A stretch of 64,000 nucleotides of DNA from Planctomycetaceae bacterium (GTDB lineage Bacteria > Planctomycetota > Planctomycetia > Planctomycetales > Planctomycetaceae): contig JANQRQ010000306.1 in the NCBI GenBank assembly GCA_028284485.1, forward strand, positions 51,239-115,238, written 5' to 3'. Under the pieces are notes generated by a model that worked only from the letters and a program-made list of their open reading frames with translations, had not been told where the DNA came from and searched no databases. Shown here piece after piece: positions 46,607 to 56,892 of the stretch (position 1 is its first letter; each line of letters starts with the position of its first letter). Position numbers and translations under genes: made by a program.

Positions 46607-49226
46607 ACAAAAACTCGTTGGAACTGAAGATGGCCTGACACAACGTCCCGAAAGCAACTTCTGCCGGATTGCGGTCGTCAGCGTCTGTTTTGGTGTTGGT
46701 CGCCGCCTGCTTCACCGGATGTTTTTCAAAATGCTCGGTCTGCTGCCTGAGAAACTGCTTCGCCTGTTGTGATTCCTCGGCAGAAGGTTGGCGGGAATAC
46801 GCCAATCGCCAGGCAAGTGAAATCTGCGCGGGAACGTCGTCACCGACTTCAGCCATGACTCGCTGGGCGGTCAGGTCGGCCATCTGCGTGACTTGTTCGC
46901 TGTTCATCATTAGTAGCGACTGTGTCGGCACGGTGGACGAGTTGCGCTTCTCGCAATTCGGTTCCATGCGCGGCAAATCGAACGTATCCAGAATCGTCAG
47001 CGGCCGCGAACGACGCGCCTGAATGTAAATCGTACGGCGGAATTCTTCCCCCTTCATCGGAATGACCGCGCCGGGACGCCCCGCATTCAGGTTTTCTTGG
47101 CCCACGACAAATTGCCCGACGCGATCGGCCATCACCGGGACCGGCGGTCCGAAACGTTTTTCATTGAGCTTGCCGCTGATGGCCAGCAATGAATCGCGGA
47201 CCACTTCGGCTTCGAGTCGCCGCATCCGAGTTCCGCCGAACAGCGTGTTGTCGGGATCGCGTTCGTCACTCGCGCATAAAGATTGCTGATAGGCGGTCGA
47301 TGTCATAATCAGCCGATGTAATTCCTTCAGACTCCAACCGCTTGCCATGAATTCAGCAGCCAACCAGTTCAGCAGTTCCGGATGCGTCGGGCGATCGCCG
47401 AGGTATCCGAAGTCGCTTGGTGTGTTGACCAAACCGCGTCCGAAGTGATGCATCCAAACGCGATTGACGAAAACGCGTGCTAACAAGGGATGCGAACCAT
47501 CGGTCAGTCGGCCGGCGAAAGCCAGCCGCCGTCCCGTCGTCGGGATCGTATCGTTATTCACCGGAATGCAGTCTTTGTCTTCTTCCGCACAAATCAGAAC
47601 CGAAAGATCGCCCGGTTCAACCGCCTGCTTCGGCTGCTCGTGATCGCCCCGATAAAACAGATACGTTTCGGGGACCTTGCCCGAGACTTCGGTCATGGCG
47701 CGGACAAACTCTTCAGCCGGTTTCTCGCCGCGCAGCTTGGCAGCTTGGTCAGCCATTTTTTTGAGTTCGTCGGCCGCTTTGCGATCGTACAAATACAACG
47801 AACCGGCAGAAACGTTCGTGCTGGGGTACTTCTTTAACAGGGCCGTTTGTTCGGGAGTGCGTTCCTTCTGCGGCGTGTCGCGTGCCCCACGAACGGTTTC
47901 CCGAATTTCTTCGGGCAACTTGGCGAGTTCTTTCTCCAAGGTGCGATCGATGAATTCCTGCTGCTTCTTTGTTCGTTCGGCTTCGACCGCTTTGGCTTTT
48001 TGTTCGATGGCTGCCGCCGCTTCGCGATCGGCCGAAGTATATAACGACACCAGTCGTGACTTGGGATTGCGCCACGCCCGCGGGTTGTAGCCCGGTTCGA
48101 AGACCGCCCGGAAGCGATAGTAATCGGTCTGCGGAATCGGGTCGTATCGATGATCGTGACACTGCGCGCATCCGACTGTCAGGCCCAACAACGAAGTCGA
48201 CACAATTTTGATCGTCTCGGCGATGACTTCGTTTTTCGCCAGGTTTGCGTCGACGGTTTTTCCACCCGTCCCGTCGGGCCCCATTCGCAGAAATCCGGTT
48301 GCGATCAGTTTGTCGAGATCTTGGGACGGCAACTCCGCATAGGGAGGCGTGACCATTTCGTCGCCGGCCAGCTGCCAACGCACGAATTGATCAAACGGCA
48401 TGTCGCTGTTGATCGCACGGATCACCCAGTCGCGGTACTTCCAAGCCCATGTTCGTTCGACATCGTCTTCGGTGTAGCCTTCGGAATCGGAATACCCGGC
48501 GACATCCAGCCAATGCCGGGCCCAGCGCTCGCCGTAGCGAGGCGAATCGAGCAACGAATCGATCAACGCTGGCCATTCGCTGGACGAAGTATCTCGCTCG
48601 AATTGATCAGCCGCCTCGGGCGTCGGTGGCAATCCATGCAGGTCGAAATAAGCCCGCCTCAGCAGTGTGACGGAATCGGCCGGCGGCGAGAAGCCCATCC
48701 CCTGCTCTTCCAAACGCCGCAACACAAACGCGTCGATCGGATTTCTGACCATTTCCGCATGTTGCACTTCGGGAACCGGCGGCCGTTCGATCGGCTGAAA
48801 CGACCAGAACGCGCGTTCCTCGGCGGTGATTAGCAATTCGTCGGTGAGCAATTCTGGCTCATCACGGGCAGTCGGCGATCCACTTCGTATCCATCGTTCA
48901 ATGCGGGCGACTTCTTCGTCCGAAACCTTCTTCGAGGCATCGTCGCCGGGCGGCATTTCGCCGCTTCGCAAACGATCCAACAAATAACTTTCATCGGGTT
49001 TTCCGGGCACAATCGCCGCCCCGCTTTCGCCGCCCTGCACCAGGAATCGCTTGAGGCGGACATCGAGGTTTCCCTTGCGTACGCCGGCTTCGCCATGACA
49101 TTGAAAGCAGTGCTCTTTGAAGATCGGGCGGATGTCGCGTTCGTAGGTAAGCACTTCGCCAAGTAAATGCTCAGCAGCGAGCAAGACGACTGGTAATGAC
49201 AAAAGGCAGCGCAACATTGTCATCAT
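46596..49226 (-). CDS. cytochrome-bearing DUF1549/DUF1553 protein
   Basis: About 876 residues from the ATG at 49226, giving a signal peptide (MMTMLRCLLSLPVVLLAAEH). Planctomycete cytochrome c domain with CFQCHG (about 40-45) and a MPPGD loop; DUF1549 with GCAQCHDHRYDPI as a second heme site; a long charged coiled-coil insertion rich in Glu, Lys and Ala (about 395-500); then DUF1553 with RVFVNRVWMHHFGRGLV. Likely a periplasmic electron-transfer or oxidative enzyme component. Overlaps the downstream DUF1501 gene. Confidence 0.88.
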   Translation of the reverse strand: MMTMLRCLLSLPVVLLAAEHLLGEVLTYERDIRPIFKEHCFQCHGEAGVRKGNLDVRLKRFLVQGGESGAAIVPGKPDESYLLDRLRSGEMPPGDDASKKVSDEEVARIERWIRSGSPTARDEPELLTDELLITAEERAFWSFQPIERPPVPEVQHAEMVRNPIDAFVLRRLEEQGMGFSPPADSVTLLRRAYFDLHGLPPTPEAADQFERDTSSSEWPALIDSLLDSPRYGERWARHWLDVAGYSDSEGYTEDDVERTWAWKYRDWVIRAINSDMPFDQFVRWQLAGDEMVTPPYAELPSQDLDKLIATGFLRMGPDGTGGKTVDANLAKNEVIAETIKIVSTSLLGLTVGCAQCHDHRYDPIPQTDYYRFRAVFEPGYNPRAWRNPKSRLVSLYTSADREAAAAIEQKAKAVEAERTKKQQEFIDRTLEKELAKLPEEIRETVRGARDTPQKERTPEQTALLKKYPSTNVSAGSLYLYDRKAADELKKMADQAAKLRGEKPAEEFVRAMTEVSGKVPETYLFYRGDHEQPKQAVEPGDLSVLICAEEDKDCIPVNNDTIPTTGRRLAFAGRLTDGSHPLLARVFVNRVWMHHFGRGLVNTPSDFGYLGDRPTHPELLNWLAAEFMASGWSLKELHRLIMTSTAYQQSLCASDERDPDNTLFGGTRMRRLEAEVVRDSLLAISGKLNEKRFGPPVPVMADRVGQFVVGQENLNAGRPGAVIPMKGEEFRRTIYIQARRSRPLTILDTFDLPRMEPNCEKRNSSTVPTQSLLMMNSEQVTQMADLTAQRVMAEVGDDVPAQISLAWRLAYSRQPSAEESQQAKQFLRQQTEHFEKHPVKQAATNTKTDADDRNPAEVAFGTLCQAIFSSNEFLYVD

Positions 49227-49363
49227 AAGCTTCTGGCAGGCATGAAGAATCAGGCGGGATCGCGCATCACGCGACGAGGGCATTGTAGCGCACGGCGACC
49301 GGCTGCGTCAAACTTTTGGTGGTGGATATGCCCTCGTGGCGTTCCGTTCGCCGATTTGCTGTA

Positions 49364-49383
49364 GGGTGCGTGCTTGCACGCAC
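49364..49383. repeat. 9-bp perfect palindrome between sulfatase and DUF1549 gene
   Basis: GGTGCGTGC / GCACGCACC with a 2-base centre, 41 bases after the sulfatase stop on the leftward transcript. No T-tract follows. It resembles a short dispersed palindrome more than a classical terminator. Confidence 0.5.
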
Positions 49384-49423
49384 CGATCATATCTCGTTGT
49401 GTTTCAACTCGCGCGCCGAATCG

Positions 49424-50842
49424 CTACTTCCCCTTGCGATCGCGCAGATCCTTCATCAGCGCCTTCACGGTAGCGGCATGTTCAGTCGCAGAAACAACAT
49501 TCTTGTTCTCGTCGGAGTCGACGTCGTGGTCGTACAACATTTGACCGGTCACGTTGCCATTCTTGGCTGTGTATTCGCTGAAGCGGAATTGGTCGCTGCG
49601 AATCGTGTCACCCGTTTTGAACCGCCCGATGGCGTACGGTTTCCATGGGGAAGCTGGATCCCGCATCAACGAAACAAAACTTTGCCCTTCCAAATGATTG
49701 GGTGCAGACAAACCGGTCAGATCACACAGCGATGGATAGATGTCGATAAACTCCGTCAGCGCACTCACACGTGTCCCTGGTTTCACGCTGTCCTCGTTCG
49801 GCGCGACGACCAATAGCGGCGCATGCATCGAGGTTTCGAAACAGGAATGTTTGTTCCACATTCCATGCTCGCCCAACTGCCAACCATGGTCGCCCCACAA
49901 AACGATGATGGTGTTGTCTGCTAAACCTAAACGATCAACCGCATCGACAACTCTGCCGATTTGTGCATCGGTAAAACTGACACAGGCGTAGTACCCATGA
50001 ATCAGGTGCCGCGCCGTTTCCCGTTCCACCGGACCTTTCGGCGGAATCGTGGCGTAAGCGCGGAGTTCACCCGAAGTATGCACGGCTCCGGCGGGCGCGC
50101 CTTCGGGAGCGTGGTAATTGTCCGGAATATCAATCTGCGAGTAGTCGTACAGGTCCCAATATTTCTTGGGAGCCGTAAACGGCAAATGCGGTTTGTAAAA
50201 ACCGACTGCCAGGAAGAAGGGCGACTCGGGTTGCTCGGCGAATTGCTCCAGGTATTCAACCGCCTTTAGGGCACTTTGACAGTCGCGATAGTTTTCGTCC
50301 GGCGCATCGGCCGACTCGTATGGCATCGAGCGAATATCCTTGCGCTGCGGATACTTCTTGAGATGTGCAGCGATCGCCTGCTTTTGCAATTTGGGGCGTT
50401 GATAGTCGCTGTTCTTCGGCCGCCAAGGTTGTTCGGTCCAACCCTGCACATTGTCGGCCGCGTGATGAAACACTTTGCCCAAGCTAATCGTGGTGTAACC
50501 GTTGTTTTTAAAATGCGTATTGAGGGTCGTTTTGCCGGGGACATCTTTTTCCGCCCAGGCCAGGTAGTTGACGAACCGCGATGGAGCCGGTCGAATCCCC
50601 GACATCAAACTAGCCCGGGATGCTCCGCAAGTCGGAACCATGCAGTAAGCCCGCTCGAACAGAACGCCGCGCTCGGCCAGCTGGTCGATATTGGGCGAAT
50701 GCATGAAACTTTTTCCGTAGCAATTGAGCTGCGGACGCAAGTCGTCAACGGCGATGAACAGGACGTTGGGACGCTCCGCCGCGTCGGCGTTCAACATAGC
50801 GAAACACATGATGGCCGCGGCGAACAATACTCGTTGGATCAT
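49424..50842 (-). CDS. secreted iduronate-2-sulfatase-like sulfatase
   Basis: About 472 residues from ATG 50842, which gives a signal peptide (MIQRVLFAAAIMCFAMLNADA). Opening NVLFIAVDDLRPQLNCYG is typical of the iduronate-2-sulfatase branch; the formylglycine site reads CGASRASLMSG, with Ala in place of the usual Pro but with Cys and Arg kept, as in that branch. LWGDHGWQLGEHGMWNKHS is the downstream metal motif. It is 198 bases before the DUF1549/DUF1553-DUF1501 pair in the same direction, a combination that may form one functional cluster. Confidence 0.92.
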   Translation of the reverse strand: MIQRVLFAAAIMCFAMLNADAAERPNVLFIAVDDLRPQLNCYGKSFMHSPNIDQLAERGVLFERAYCMVPTCGASRASLMSGIRPAPSRFVNYLAWAEKDVPGKTTLNTHFKNNGYTTISLGKVFHHAADNVQGWTEQPWRPKNSDYQRPKLQKQAIAAHLKKYPQRKDIRSMPYESADAPDENYRDCQSALKAVEYLEQFAEQPESPFFLAVGFYKPHLPFTAPKKYWDLYDYSQIDIPDNYHAPEGAPAGAVHTSGELRAYATIPPKGPVERETARHLIHGYYACVSFTDAQIGRVVDAVDRLGLADNTIIVLWGDHGWQLGEHGMWNKHSCFETSMHAPLLVVAPNEDSVKPGTRVSALTEFIDIYPSLCDLTGLSAPNHLEGQSFVSLMRDPASPWKPYAIGRFKTGDTIRSDQFRFSEYTAKNGNVTGQMLYDHDVDSDENKNVVSATEHAATVKALMKDLRDRKGK

Positions 50843-50985
50843 AGGTCCATCCCGTTGGAGACAAGGTTGCGTGATCTTTCGCGGGCTACCGGGGGCGACA
50901 CCAGGTAACACGTCCCCCTTGGCAGGCAACCTCAGGATATCACAGTCCCTGTCGCGGTGCGCTTGGGAATGTGTCGATTCTCGAA

Positions 50986-51828
50986 TCAAGCGCGTGACTT
51001 GCGAGAACGATGCGTCGGGCGAAACAGCACGATGGTCAAATCATCGGGCTTGGATGGCAGCGTGAGCGACGGTCGTCGCATGCGAATTTGCGTGGTGTCC
51101 ACAAGTCGCTCGAGTGCCGACTCGATTGGACCGATCCGAGATTGATCGATGACTTCTCGGTTGTGCATGTTGTCGAACAGACCATCGCTGGCAATGAGCA
51201 GCGTGTCGCGCGGTGCCAACTTCACCTTGCCACCGACTTCGATGCGCATTTCAGACGTGCCGAGCATATTCGAAACGAGATGCCGATCTTCGTGATGAAT
51301 GGCTTCATGCTCATCGAGCAGCCCGGCCTCGACGGCAAAGCCAACCGGCGAATGCGACACGGTCTGCAGTTTGAGCTTACCGCGCTGGCCGAACAGCAGA
51401 ATCGTCGAATCGCCGACATGATACGGTCGCACTGTGCGACCGCGGATTTCGGCTACCGCCATTGTGGTGGCGGCCCCCACACCCAGTTTCAGAATCTTCG
51501 AGTTGGCTTCTTCGATCGCATCGAGAATTGTGGGGCGCAAGGAATCGCCATTTCCATTCGCGCTGCTGACCGAGCGACTCAAGGTTTCGACAGCAATGCG
51601 AGACGCGCGTTCCCCTGCCGCGCCACCTCCCATTCCATCGGCGACTGCCAGGACAGCCGTATCGCGATTGCAAGCAATAACTGCGGCGGCGTCTTCATTA
51701 TCGGTAACTTTGGCCGGACTTCGGGAACTATGAACAATGGCAGCGCCGCCGGCGATCGGGTGGAGATCGGCGGCGCACAATTCAGCGGCACAATACTTCT
51801 GCAAGCTGAGTTGGCCGTCGTCGGTCAT
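50986..51828 (-). CDS. PP2C-family serine/threonine phosphatase
   Basis: 280 residues. Metal-binding motifs are present: DNEDAAAV (about 42-49), VADGMGGGAAGE (about 62-73), LLIASDGLFDN (about 208) and DDLTIVLF near 270. Soluble. It removes phosphate from Ser/Thr residues. It starts 39 bases after the end of the Ser/Thr kinase gene in the same direction; the pair probably writes and erases the same marks, as in other bacterial kinase-phosphatase pairs. Confidence 0.92.
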   Translation of the reverse strand: MTDDGQLSLQKYCAAELCAADLHPIAGGAAIVHSSRSPAKVTDNEDAAAVIACNRDTAVLAVADGMGGGAAGERASRIAVETLSRSVSSANGNGDSLRPTILDAIEEANSKILKLGVGAATTMAVAEIRGRTVRPYHVGDSTILLFGQRGKLKLQTVSHSPVGFAVEAGLLDEHEAIHHEDRHLVSNMLGTSEMRIEVGGKVKLAPRDTLLIASDGLFDNMHNREVIDQSRIGPIESALERLVDTTQIRMRRPSLTLPSKPDDLTIVLFRPTHRSRKSRA

Positions 51829-51867
51829 AGTTCATCCATTCCTCCCCGGCCTCCGTCCGGGTACGGC

Positions 51868-52713
51868 TTAATGCCTGACTCGCCTTTTTTTGCTGGCCGC
51901 ATGACGAAGCGCTTTACGTTTGACCGGTTGGAACTGGGCAAACATACAATCGGCATCACGAAATCGCCTTCGAGGAACCGGCTCGATCGCCCTTCGCAAA
52001 AACTTGATAAAGTCCTGGTGTACGCGGCCTCGCATCTTCGCATGGCCAGGTGGTGGCCATTCGTACGGCCACGCCGGCCACTGACCGGCCACCATGCGAT
52101 ATAGTATCAGCCCCAATGAAAAAACGTCAGAACGAAGTGAAGGTTGGCCCATCGCTTGTTCCGGCGCCATATATCCTAACGTACCGGTCCCTGATCCTTG
52201 AACCGTCCGCTGAGCGACTTTCGCAATTCCAAAATCGGTCAGCCGCAAACGGTTGCCCGGAAATAGAATCATGTTTTCGGGCTTGATGTCGCAGTGAATG
52301 ATCCGCTGCCGATGAGCATACGCCGTTGCGTCGAGCATCTGCTCCGCGAAGTGCAATGCCGTTGTGAGTGACATGCGGCAACGCAAGCGTTCGTGAAGGG
52401 TTTTCTCGCCGAGCGGAAACGCGATGACAAAATGCCCGTCGATGAAACTGGCGTTTTTGATTGGCAAGATGTTGTGATGCTCGAGCCGAGCGGTCAGCCG
52501 AACCTCGTGACGGAAGGCGTTGAGCAGGTCTTGATCAACCATATTGGCATGAGGAATCTTCAGGGCGACACGAATCCCTTCGATTGTATCCATTGCCTTG
52601 TAAACGTTCGCAAAACCGCCGCTCGCCAACCGGCGTTCGATGCGGTATTTGCCGAGTTTTTGGCGGGCTCGAAACATGGCCCGAGGACGTTGAATTCTTG
52701 TTGCGGCAATCAT
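51868..52713 (-). CDS. soluble Hanks-type Ser/Thr protein kinase
   Basis: 281 residues, kinase domain only. Glycine loop LASGGFANV (about 30-38), VALK lysine (about 51), HCDIKPEN catalytic loop, DFG, and GTLGYMAPE activation segment are intact. The Arg usual before the catalytic Asp is Cys, so it is a non-RD kinase and may not need activation-loop phosphorylation. The last 30 residues are strongly basic (KRKALRHAASKKRR) and there is no membrane helix or sensor domain, unlike many planctomycete kinases. Operon with the PP2C phosphatase. Confidence 0.92.
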   Translation of the reverse strand: MIAATRIQRPRAMFRARQKLGKYRIERRLASGGFANVYKAMDTIEGIRVALKIPHANMVDQDLLNAFRHEVRLTARLEHHNILPIKNASFIDGHFVIAFPLGEKTLHERLRCRMSLTTALHFAEQMLDATAYAHRQRIIHCDIKPENMILFPGNRLRLTDFGIAKVAQRTVQGSGTGTLGYMAPEQAMGQPSLRSDVFSLGLILYRMVAGQWPAWPYEWPPPGHAKMRGRVHQDFIKFLRRAIEPVPRRRFRDADCMFAQFQPVKRKALRHAASKKRRVRH

Positions 52714-52935
52714 GATTCGAAATCTGCAGAACTCTTTAATGAAAAATGGCCGCGACCAAAAAAGAATCGCGACAACTCGTACTCACGAATATCGGTTGCA
52801 GACAAGCGTAGGTGTGACAGAAAAATTATAACCCGTACAAGTTTACAACCGACCGCCTGCTGAGCGGCCACTGAATGGCTCCTGCCGACGGCTCGAAAGC
52901 CGCCGCGCGGCATACTAGACCCGAGTTTATTGGCG

Positions 52936-53754
52936 TCACATCCCGTCGGTTGTCGTCCCTGTTGCCTGTAATTCCTCCGCCGGCTGGAACTCCCACTGTC
53001 GCGATTCGATTCGTTCTTCAGTCCGGCGGTCCGGGCGCGACGGACACTGCCCCAGAATCTCCGCCAACTCATCCACCGAATCGGTCACGTAGAACAATTC
53101 CCGTTCATCCGCGGAAATTGTCTCCTCGGCGATCATCCGCTGCTCGATGAAGTCAAATAGCGGTGACCAAAAGTCGCGGCCGACGAAGATAATCGGAAAT
53201 TGGAAGATCTTTCCGGTTTGTATCAGCGTCGCTGCTTCGAATGCCTCGTCCATGGTCCCGAACCCGCCGGGGAATATCACGAACGCCTGAGAGTATTTGA
53301 CCAACATCACCTTACGCACGAAGAAATAGCGAAACGTGACCAGCCGATCGATAAAGGGATTTGGTGCCTGCTCGTGCGGCAGTTCGATATTGCAGCCGAC
53401 CGATCGACCCCCGGTTTCCTGCGCTCCCCGGTTGGCTGCCTCCATGATCCCGGGCCCGCCACCAGTCATCACCGTGAAACCTTCCTTGGCGATCCTTGCC
53501 GCCGCGTCGCGTGCCAGCTTGTAATAGCGGTGATCCTCTTGAAACCGGGCCGAACCGAACACCGTCACGCAAGGTCCCAAAAAATGGAGTGCGCGAAATC
53601 CGCGGATGAACTCCACCAGAATTCGCAAAACGCGAAAAAACTCGGCCGTTCGGCTGCGAGGCCCTTCGAGCAATCGGCGGTCGTCACGGCCCTGTTTGAT
53701 CAGTCGAACTTCCACGACTCCCTTTGGATTCGTTCCCTCGGTAATTTTATTCAT
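52936..53754 (-). CDS. LOG-family (TIGR00730-type) protein
   Basis: 272 residues. The phosphoribohydrolase motifs GGGPGIMEAANRGA and PGGFGTMDE are intact in a Rossmann-like fold (about 70-240). LOG enzymes release free cytokinin-type bases from nucleoside monophosphates; bacterial members mostly act on AMP-like substrates. Older annotations call the family lysine decarboxylase, which the motifs do not support. N-terminal 50 and C-terminal 30 residues are extra. It lies 222 bases upstream of the kinase gene, same direction. Confidence 0.9.
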   Translation of the reverse strand: MNKITEGTNPKGVVEVRLIKQGRDDRRLLEGPRSRTAEFFRVLRILVEFIRGFRALHFLGPCVTVFGSARFQEDHRYYKLARDAAARIAKEGFTVMTGGGPGIMEAANRGAQETGGRSVGCNIELPHEQAPNPFIDRLVTFRYFFVRKVMLVKYSQAFVIFPGGFGTMDEAFEAATLIQTGKIFQFPIIFVGRDFWSPLFDFIEQRMIAEETISADERELFYVTDSVDELAEILGQCPSRPDRRTEERIESRQWEFQPAEELQATGTTTDGM

Positions 53755-53884
53755 CGCGAATCAATCTTCCGGGCATGTCGGTTGATGTTGCCAGCAGCTA
53801 TACTAAGAACTGACGTGAATGGAGAATTCCAAACCTACGGCCGCTTCGAGAGTGATCTCTTACGCCGGCCCAAGAAAATAGATT

Positions 53885-54841
53885 ATGCCGGAACAACACG
53901 AAATTGATGGAGTCCGATTGCATCTGAGTCCGCTGGATGAGTCTCAGGGCCATTGGATCGGACAACAAGAGATTCTGAAACAACTCCTGGCCTGCTGGCT
54001 GGTGGTTGACGATCAAGATTTACCGCTCACACCACGGCTGATCGGGACACCCGGAATCGGCAAAACGACATTGGCAATCGCCGGTGCCCGACAGCGCGAA
54101 CAGGAATTGTACATTTACCAGTGCACGGCCGATACTCGACCGGAGGATTTGCTGGTGACACCTGTGCTGGCGGAAAGCGGTAAGATCATGTACCACGCGT
54201 CGCCGTTGGTGACGGCAATGATTCGCGGCGGGATCTGCGTGCTGGATGAAGGCAACCGGATGAACGAAAAGTCGTGGGCCAGTTTGGCGCCGCTGCTCGA
54301 TCACCGGCGATACGTCGAGTCGATTGTGGCGGGCATCACCATTCACGCCCATACCGATTTTCGTTGCGCTGTCACGATGAACGACGACGAATCGACGTTC
54401 GAGATCCCCGACTACATCCTCAGTCGTCTGCAACCGACATTGCCGCTGTCGCATCCGAGCCGCGACGACGAGATGGCGATTCTCAAATACCATCTGCCGT
54501 TTTCCGATTTGGACATGCTCAATTTGACGGTCGAGTTTCTTCAGCAGGCCCATGAGTTGAAACTCGACTTCTCGACGAGAGACGGCATCAACGTTTTGCG
54601 GTTTGCCCTCAAACGAATCATGCAAGACCCGAATCACCCGCTGGCCAAAGATCAGGCCTGGCAGGAGTCGCTGATCCACTGTTTAGGCGAAGACGCGCTC
54701 GACCTTTCGAGTCTGGCCCAAAAGAAGCAGCAGACGCTGGGCGGAGATATCGTGCCGATGGGGTTGGGAGACTTCTTCTTCTCTCCCGACGATCCGCTGC
54801 ATCCCGATTATCGCGACGACGAAGACGAAGAAGACGTTTAA
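53885..54841 (+). CDS. MoxR-like AAA+ ATPase
   Basis: 318 residues. Walker [10 protein letters not shown] (about 55-63), Walker [12 protein letters not shown] (about 118-128), sensor-1 in RCAVTMND and a [13 protein letters not shown] arginine-finger region match MoxR/CbbQ-type ATPases. The C-terminal 25 residues are strongly acidic (DDEDEEDV). MoxR proteins usually act with a von Willebrand A-domain partner; none is adjacent. Divergent from the LOG gene. Confidence 0.85.
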   Translation: MPEQHEIDGVRLHLSPLDESQGHWIGQQEILKQLLACWLVVDDQDLPLTPRLIGTPGIGKTTLAIAGARQREQELYIYQCTADTRPEDLLVTPVLAESGKIMYHASPLVTAMIRGGICVLDEGNRMNEKSWASLAPLLDHRRYVESIVAGITIHAHTDFRCAVTMNDDESTFEIPDYILSRLQPTLPLSHPSRDDEMAILKYHLPFSDLDMLNLTVEFLQQAHELKLDFSTRDGINVLRFALKRIMQDPNHPLAKDQAWQESLIHCLGEDALDLSSLAQKKQQTLGGDIVPMGLGDFFFSPDDPLHPDYRDDEDEEDV

Positions 54842-55170
54842 CTGGACATTGTCGAATTGTGAAATCACCAACGGCCTGGCGTCGCCGTCGTCCATTGAGT
54901 GGACTCTTTGTCGCGTAACACGTTGTTGATTCGGCAGATAGCATCGTGACCCGTGCGAGCGATTTCCCACACGATACGGGTGATCCGCTTGACCGAAGCT
55001 GCGGAATTCCAAGAATTCCTGGTAGGGGATCTTCACATCACCCTTACCCACTTACGCGATTGACATTTTCTCGTGGGCATCTCTGTCTGTTGGGAACCTG
55101 TAATCACAGAACGAAATGCGATTGTCGCGGCCACAAGTCCGCGTAAAACGCTGTAGAAAGGATATCTCCC
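54842..55170. other. 329-bp leader/intergenic region before the decarboxylase
   Basis: The first 210 bases show no feature I can support. The last 116 hold repeat copy C and the Shine-Dalgarno of the decarboxylase gene. Confidence 0.5.
55055..55156 (+). repeat. dispersed ~102-bp repeat, copy C, as gene leader
   Basis: Colinear with copies A and B. GCGA-TTG-TCGC and CGCGT-AAA-ACGC hairpins lie at its 3' end. It is followed at once by AAAGGA and the ATG of the decarboxylase gene 14 bases on, so it forms the 5' untranslated leader or promoter of that gene. Confidence 0.8.
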
Positions 55171-56892
55171 ATGCGCAAAAAGAGTGCTGCTCCCGCTCGG
55201 CGAAAGGCAACGCGACGACGCAAAATGTCGACGCGCAAAAAGTCCGCGAGCAAGAACGGCATCCCGCAAACCATTGGCAGCTATCTCATCCAGCGTTTGC
55301 AGGACTATGGATTGCGCGACATGTTTGGCATCCCCGGAGACTTCGTGCTGAATTTCTACGGCATGCTGGAAGAAAGCCCGATCAACGTCATCGGCACGAC
55401 GCGCGAGGATTGCGCCGGGTATGCCGCCGATGGTTATGCACGCATCAACGGTTTGGGGGCCGTGTGTGTGACCTATTGCGTCGGTGGGCTGAGCTTGTGC
55501 AATTCAATCGCCGGGGCCTATGCCGAAAAGTCACCGGTGATCGTTATCAGCGGTTCGCCGGGGATGGACGAACGGCGATCGGATCCGCTGCTGCACCACC
55601 GGGTGCGCGATTTTCAAACACAGCGGGAAGTCTTCGAGAAGATCACCGTCGCGACGGCGGCGCTCGAAGACCCGCTGACAGCGTTTCGCGATATTGACCG
55701 CTGCCTCGACGCCGCTGTGCGTTACAAGCGGCCCGTCTTTTTGGAATTGCCGCGCGACCGTGTTGATGCCAAGGCTTTGTTTCCACACGAACCAAAAACG
55801 GTTAAGCCGACCAGCGACAAACAGGCGCTCGCCGAGTCGTTGGAAGAAGCCACGCGCATGATCAATAGCTGCAAGAAACCGGTGATCATCGCCGGCGTGG
55901 AGATGCATCGGTTTGAGCTGCGGGAAGAAATCGTTCAGATTTCTGACGATCATCACATACCGATGGCATCCACTTTACTAGGCAAATCGGTCGTCAGCGA
56001 AACGCGGCCGCTTTCACTTGGAATTTATGAAGGGGCCATGGGCTCGGAAACGGTGCGCAAATACGTCGAGGAAAGCGACTGCGTCATTCTGCTCGGCACG
56101 TTTATGACCGATATCAATCTCGGGATCTATACAGCGAATCTCGATCCTGGCAAATGCATATACGCAACCAGCGAAAAACTACGAATTCGGCATCATCATT
56201 TCCACGATGTATTGCTTTCCGACTTCGTGAAAGGGCTCGCAAAAGCAAAACTCAAGCCGCGGCGGCGCCCCTTGCCGAAACGAAACAAATCCGCCAATAA
56301 GAAATTTGTGCTGCAGCCCGATGCGAAAATCACCATTAAACAACTGTTCGGAAGAATCAATGAGATGCTGGATGAATCAACCGTGGTCATCGCCGACGTC
56401 GGGGACAGCCTGTTTGCAGCATCGGAATTGACAATTTCTCGCCACACCAAGTTCGTCAGCCCGGCGTATTACACGTCAATGGGATTCGCCACACCCGCTG
56501 CGGTCGGCGTACAAGTGGCCGATACGAATTTACGGCCGATCGTGCTGGTGGGCGACGGTGCATTTCAAATGACCTGCCTGGAATTGTCGACTGCGCTGAA
56601 GTTGGGATTCAATCCGATCGTGGTTGTACTCAACAACAAAGGTTACACAACCGAACGCTTTCTGCAGGAAGGGCCGTTTAACGACATTCCAAACTGGAAT
56701 TACCACCGCTTGCCGGATCTGTTGGGAGGGGGCTGGGGCTTCGAAGTGGAAACCGAAGGGGATCTCGATAAGGCCCTGAAAGCGGCGCTGGCCAATCGCG
56801 ACGACTTCAGCCTGATTAACGTTCATTTAGAACCGGACGACATCAGCCCGGCCCTTAAGCGATTGGCCGAAAGAATGTCGAAGAAGATCTGA
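55171..56892 (+). CDS. thiamine-diphosphate 2-oxoacid decarboxylase with basic N-terminal tail
   Basis: 573 residues. The first 29 are a histone H1-like tail of Lys, Arg, Ala and Ser. The enzyme then begins ([17 protein letters not shown]). The catalytic Glu is in [15 protein letters not shown], the paired His of pyruvate/indolepyruvate decarboxylases in LLHHRVRDF (about 147), and the thiamine-diphosphate motif [11 protein letters not shown]...NNKGYTTE near 455-495. All key residues are present, so non-oxidative decarboxylation of pyruvate, indolepyruvate or a branched 2-oxoacid is expected, giving an aldehyde. A second Met inside the tail (residue 19) is an alternative start. A palindrome follows the stop directly. 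Confidence 0.88.
   Translation: MRKKSAAPARRKATRRRKMSTRKKSASKNGIPQTIGSYLIQRLQDYGLRDMFGIPGDFVLNFYGMLEESPINVIGTTREDCAGYAADGYARINGLGAVCVTYCVGGLSLCNSIAGAYAEKSPVIVISGSPGMDERRSDPLLHHRVRDFQTQREVFEKITVATAALEDPLTAFRDIDRCLDAAVRYKRPVFLELPRDRVDAKALFPHEPKTVKPTSDKQALAESLEEATRMINSCKKPVIIAGVEMHRFELREEIVQISDDHHIPMASTLLGKSVVSETRPLSLGIYEGAMGSETVRKYVEESDCVILLGTFMTDINLGIYTANLDPGKCIYATSEKLRIRHHHFHDVLLSDFVKGLAKAKLKPRRRPLPKRNKSANKKFVLQPDAKITIKQLFGRINEMLDESTVVIADVGDSLFAASELTISRHTKFVSPAYYTSMGFATPAAVGVQVADTNLRPIVLVGDGAFQMTCLELSTALKLGFNPIVVVLNNKGYTTERFLQEGPFNDIPNWNYHRLPDLLGGGWGFEVETEGDLDKALKAALANRDDFSLINVHLEPDDISPALKRLAERMSKKI

Noticed and set aside
54683..55051. 122-codon leftward frame antisense to the MoxR-like gene end
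   Set aside because: Overlaps a clear coding gene, its composition follows the opposite strand, and it shows no recognised motif.
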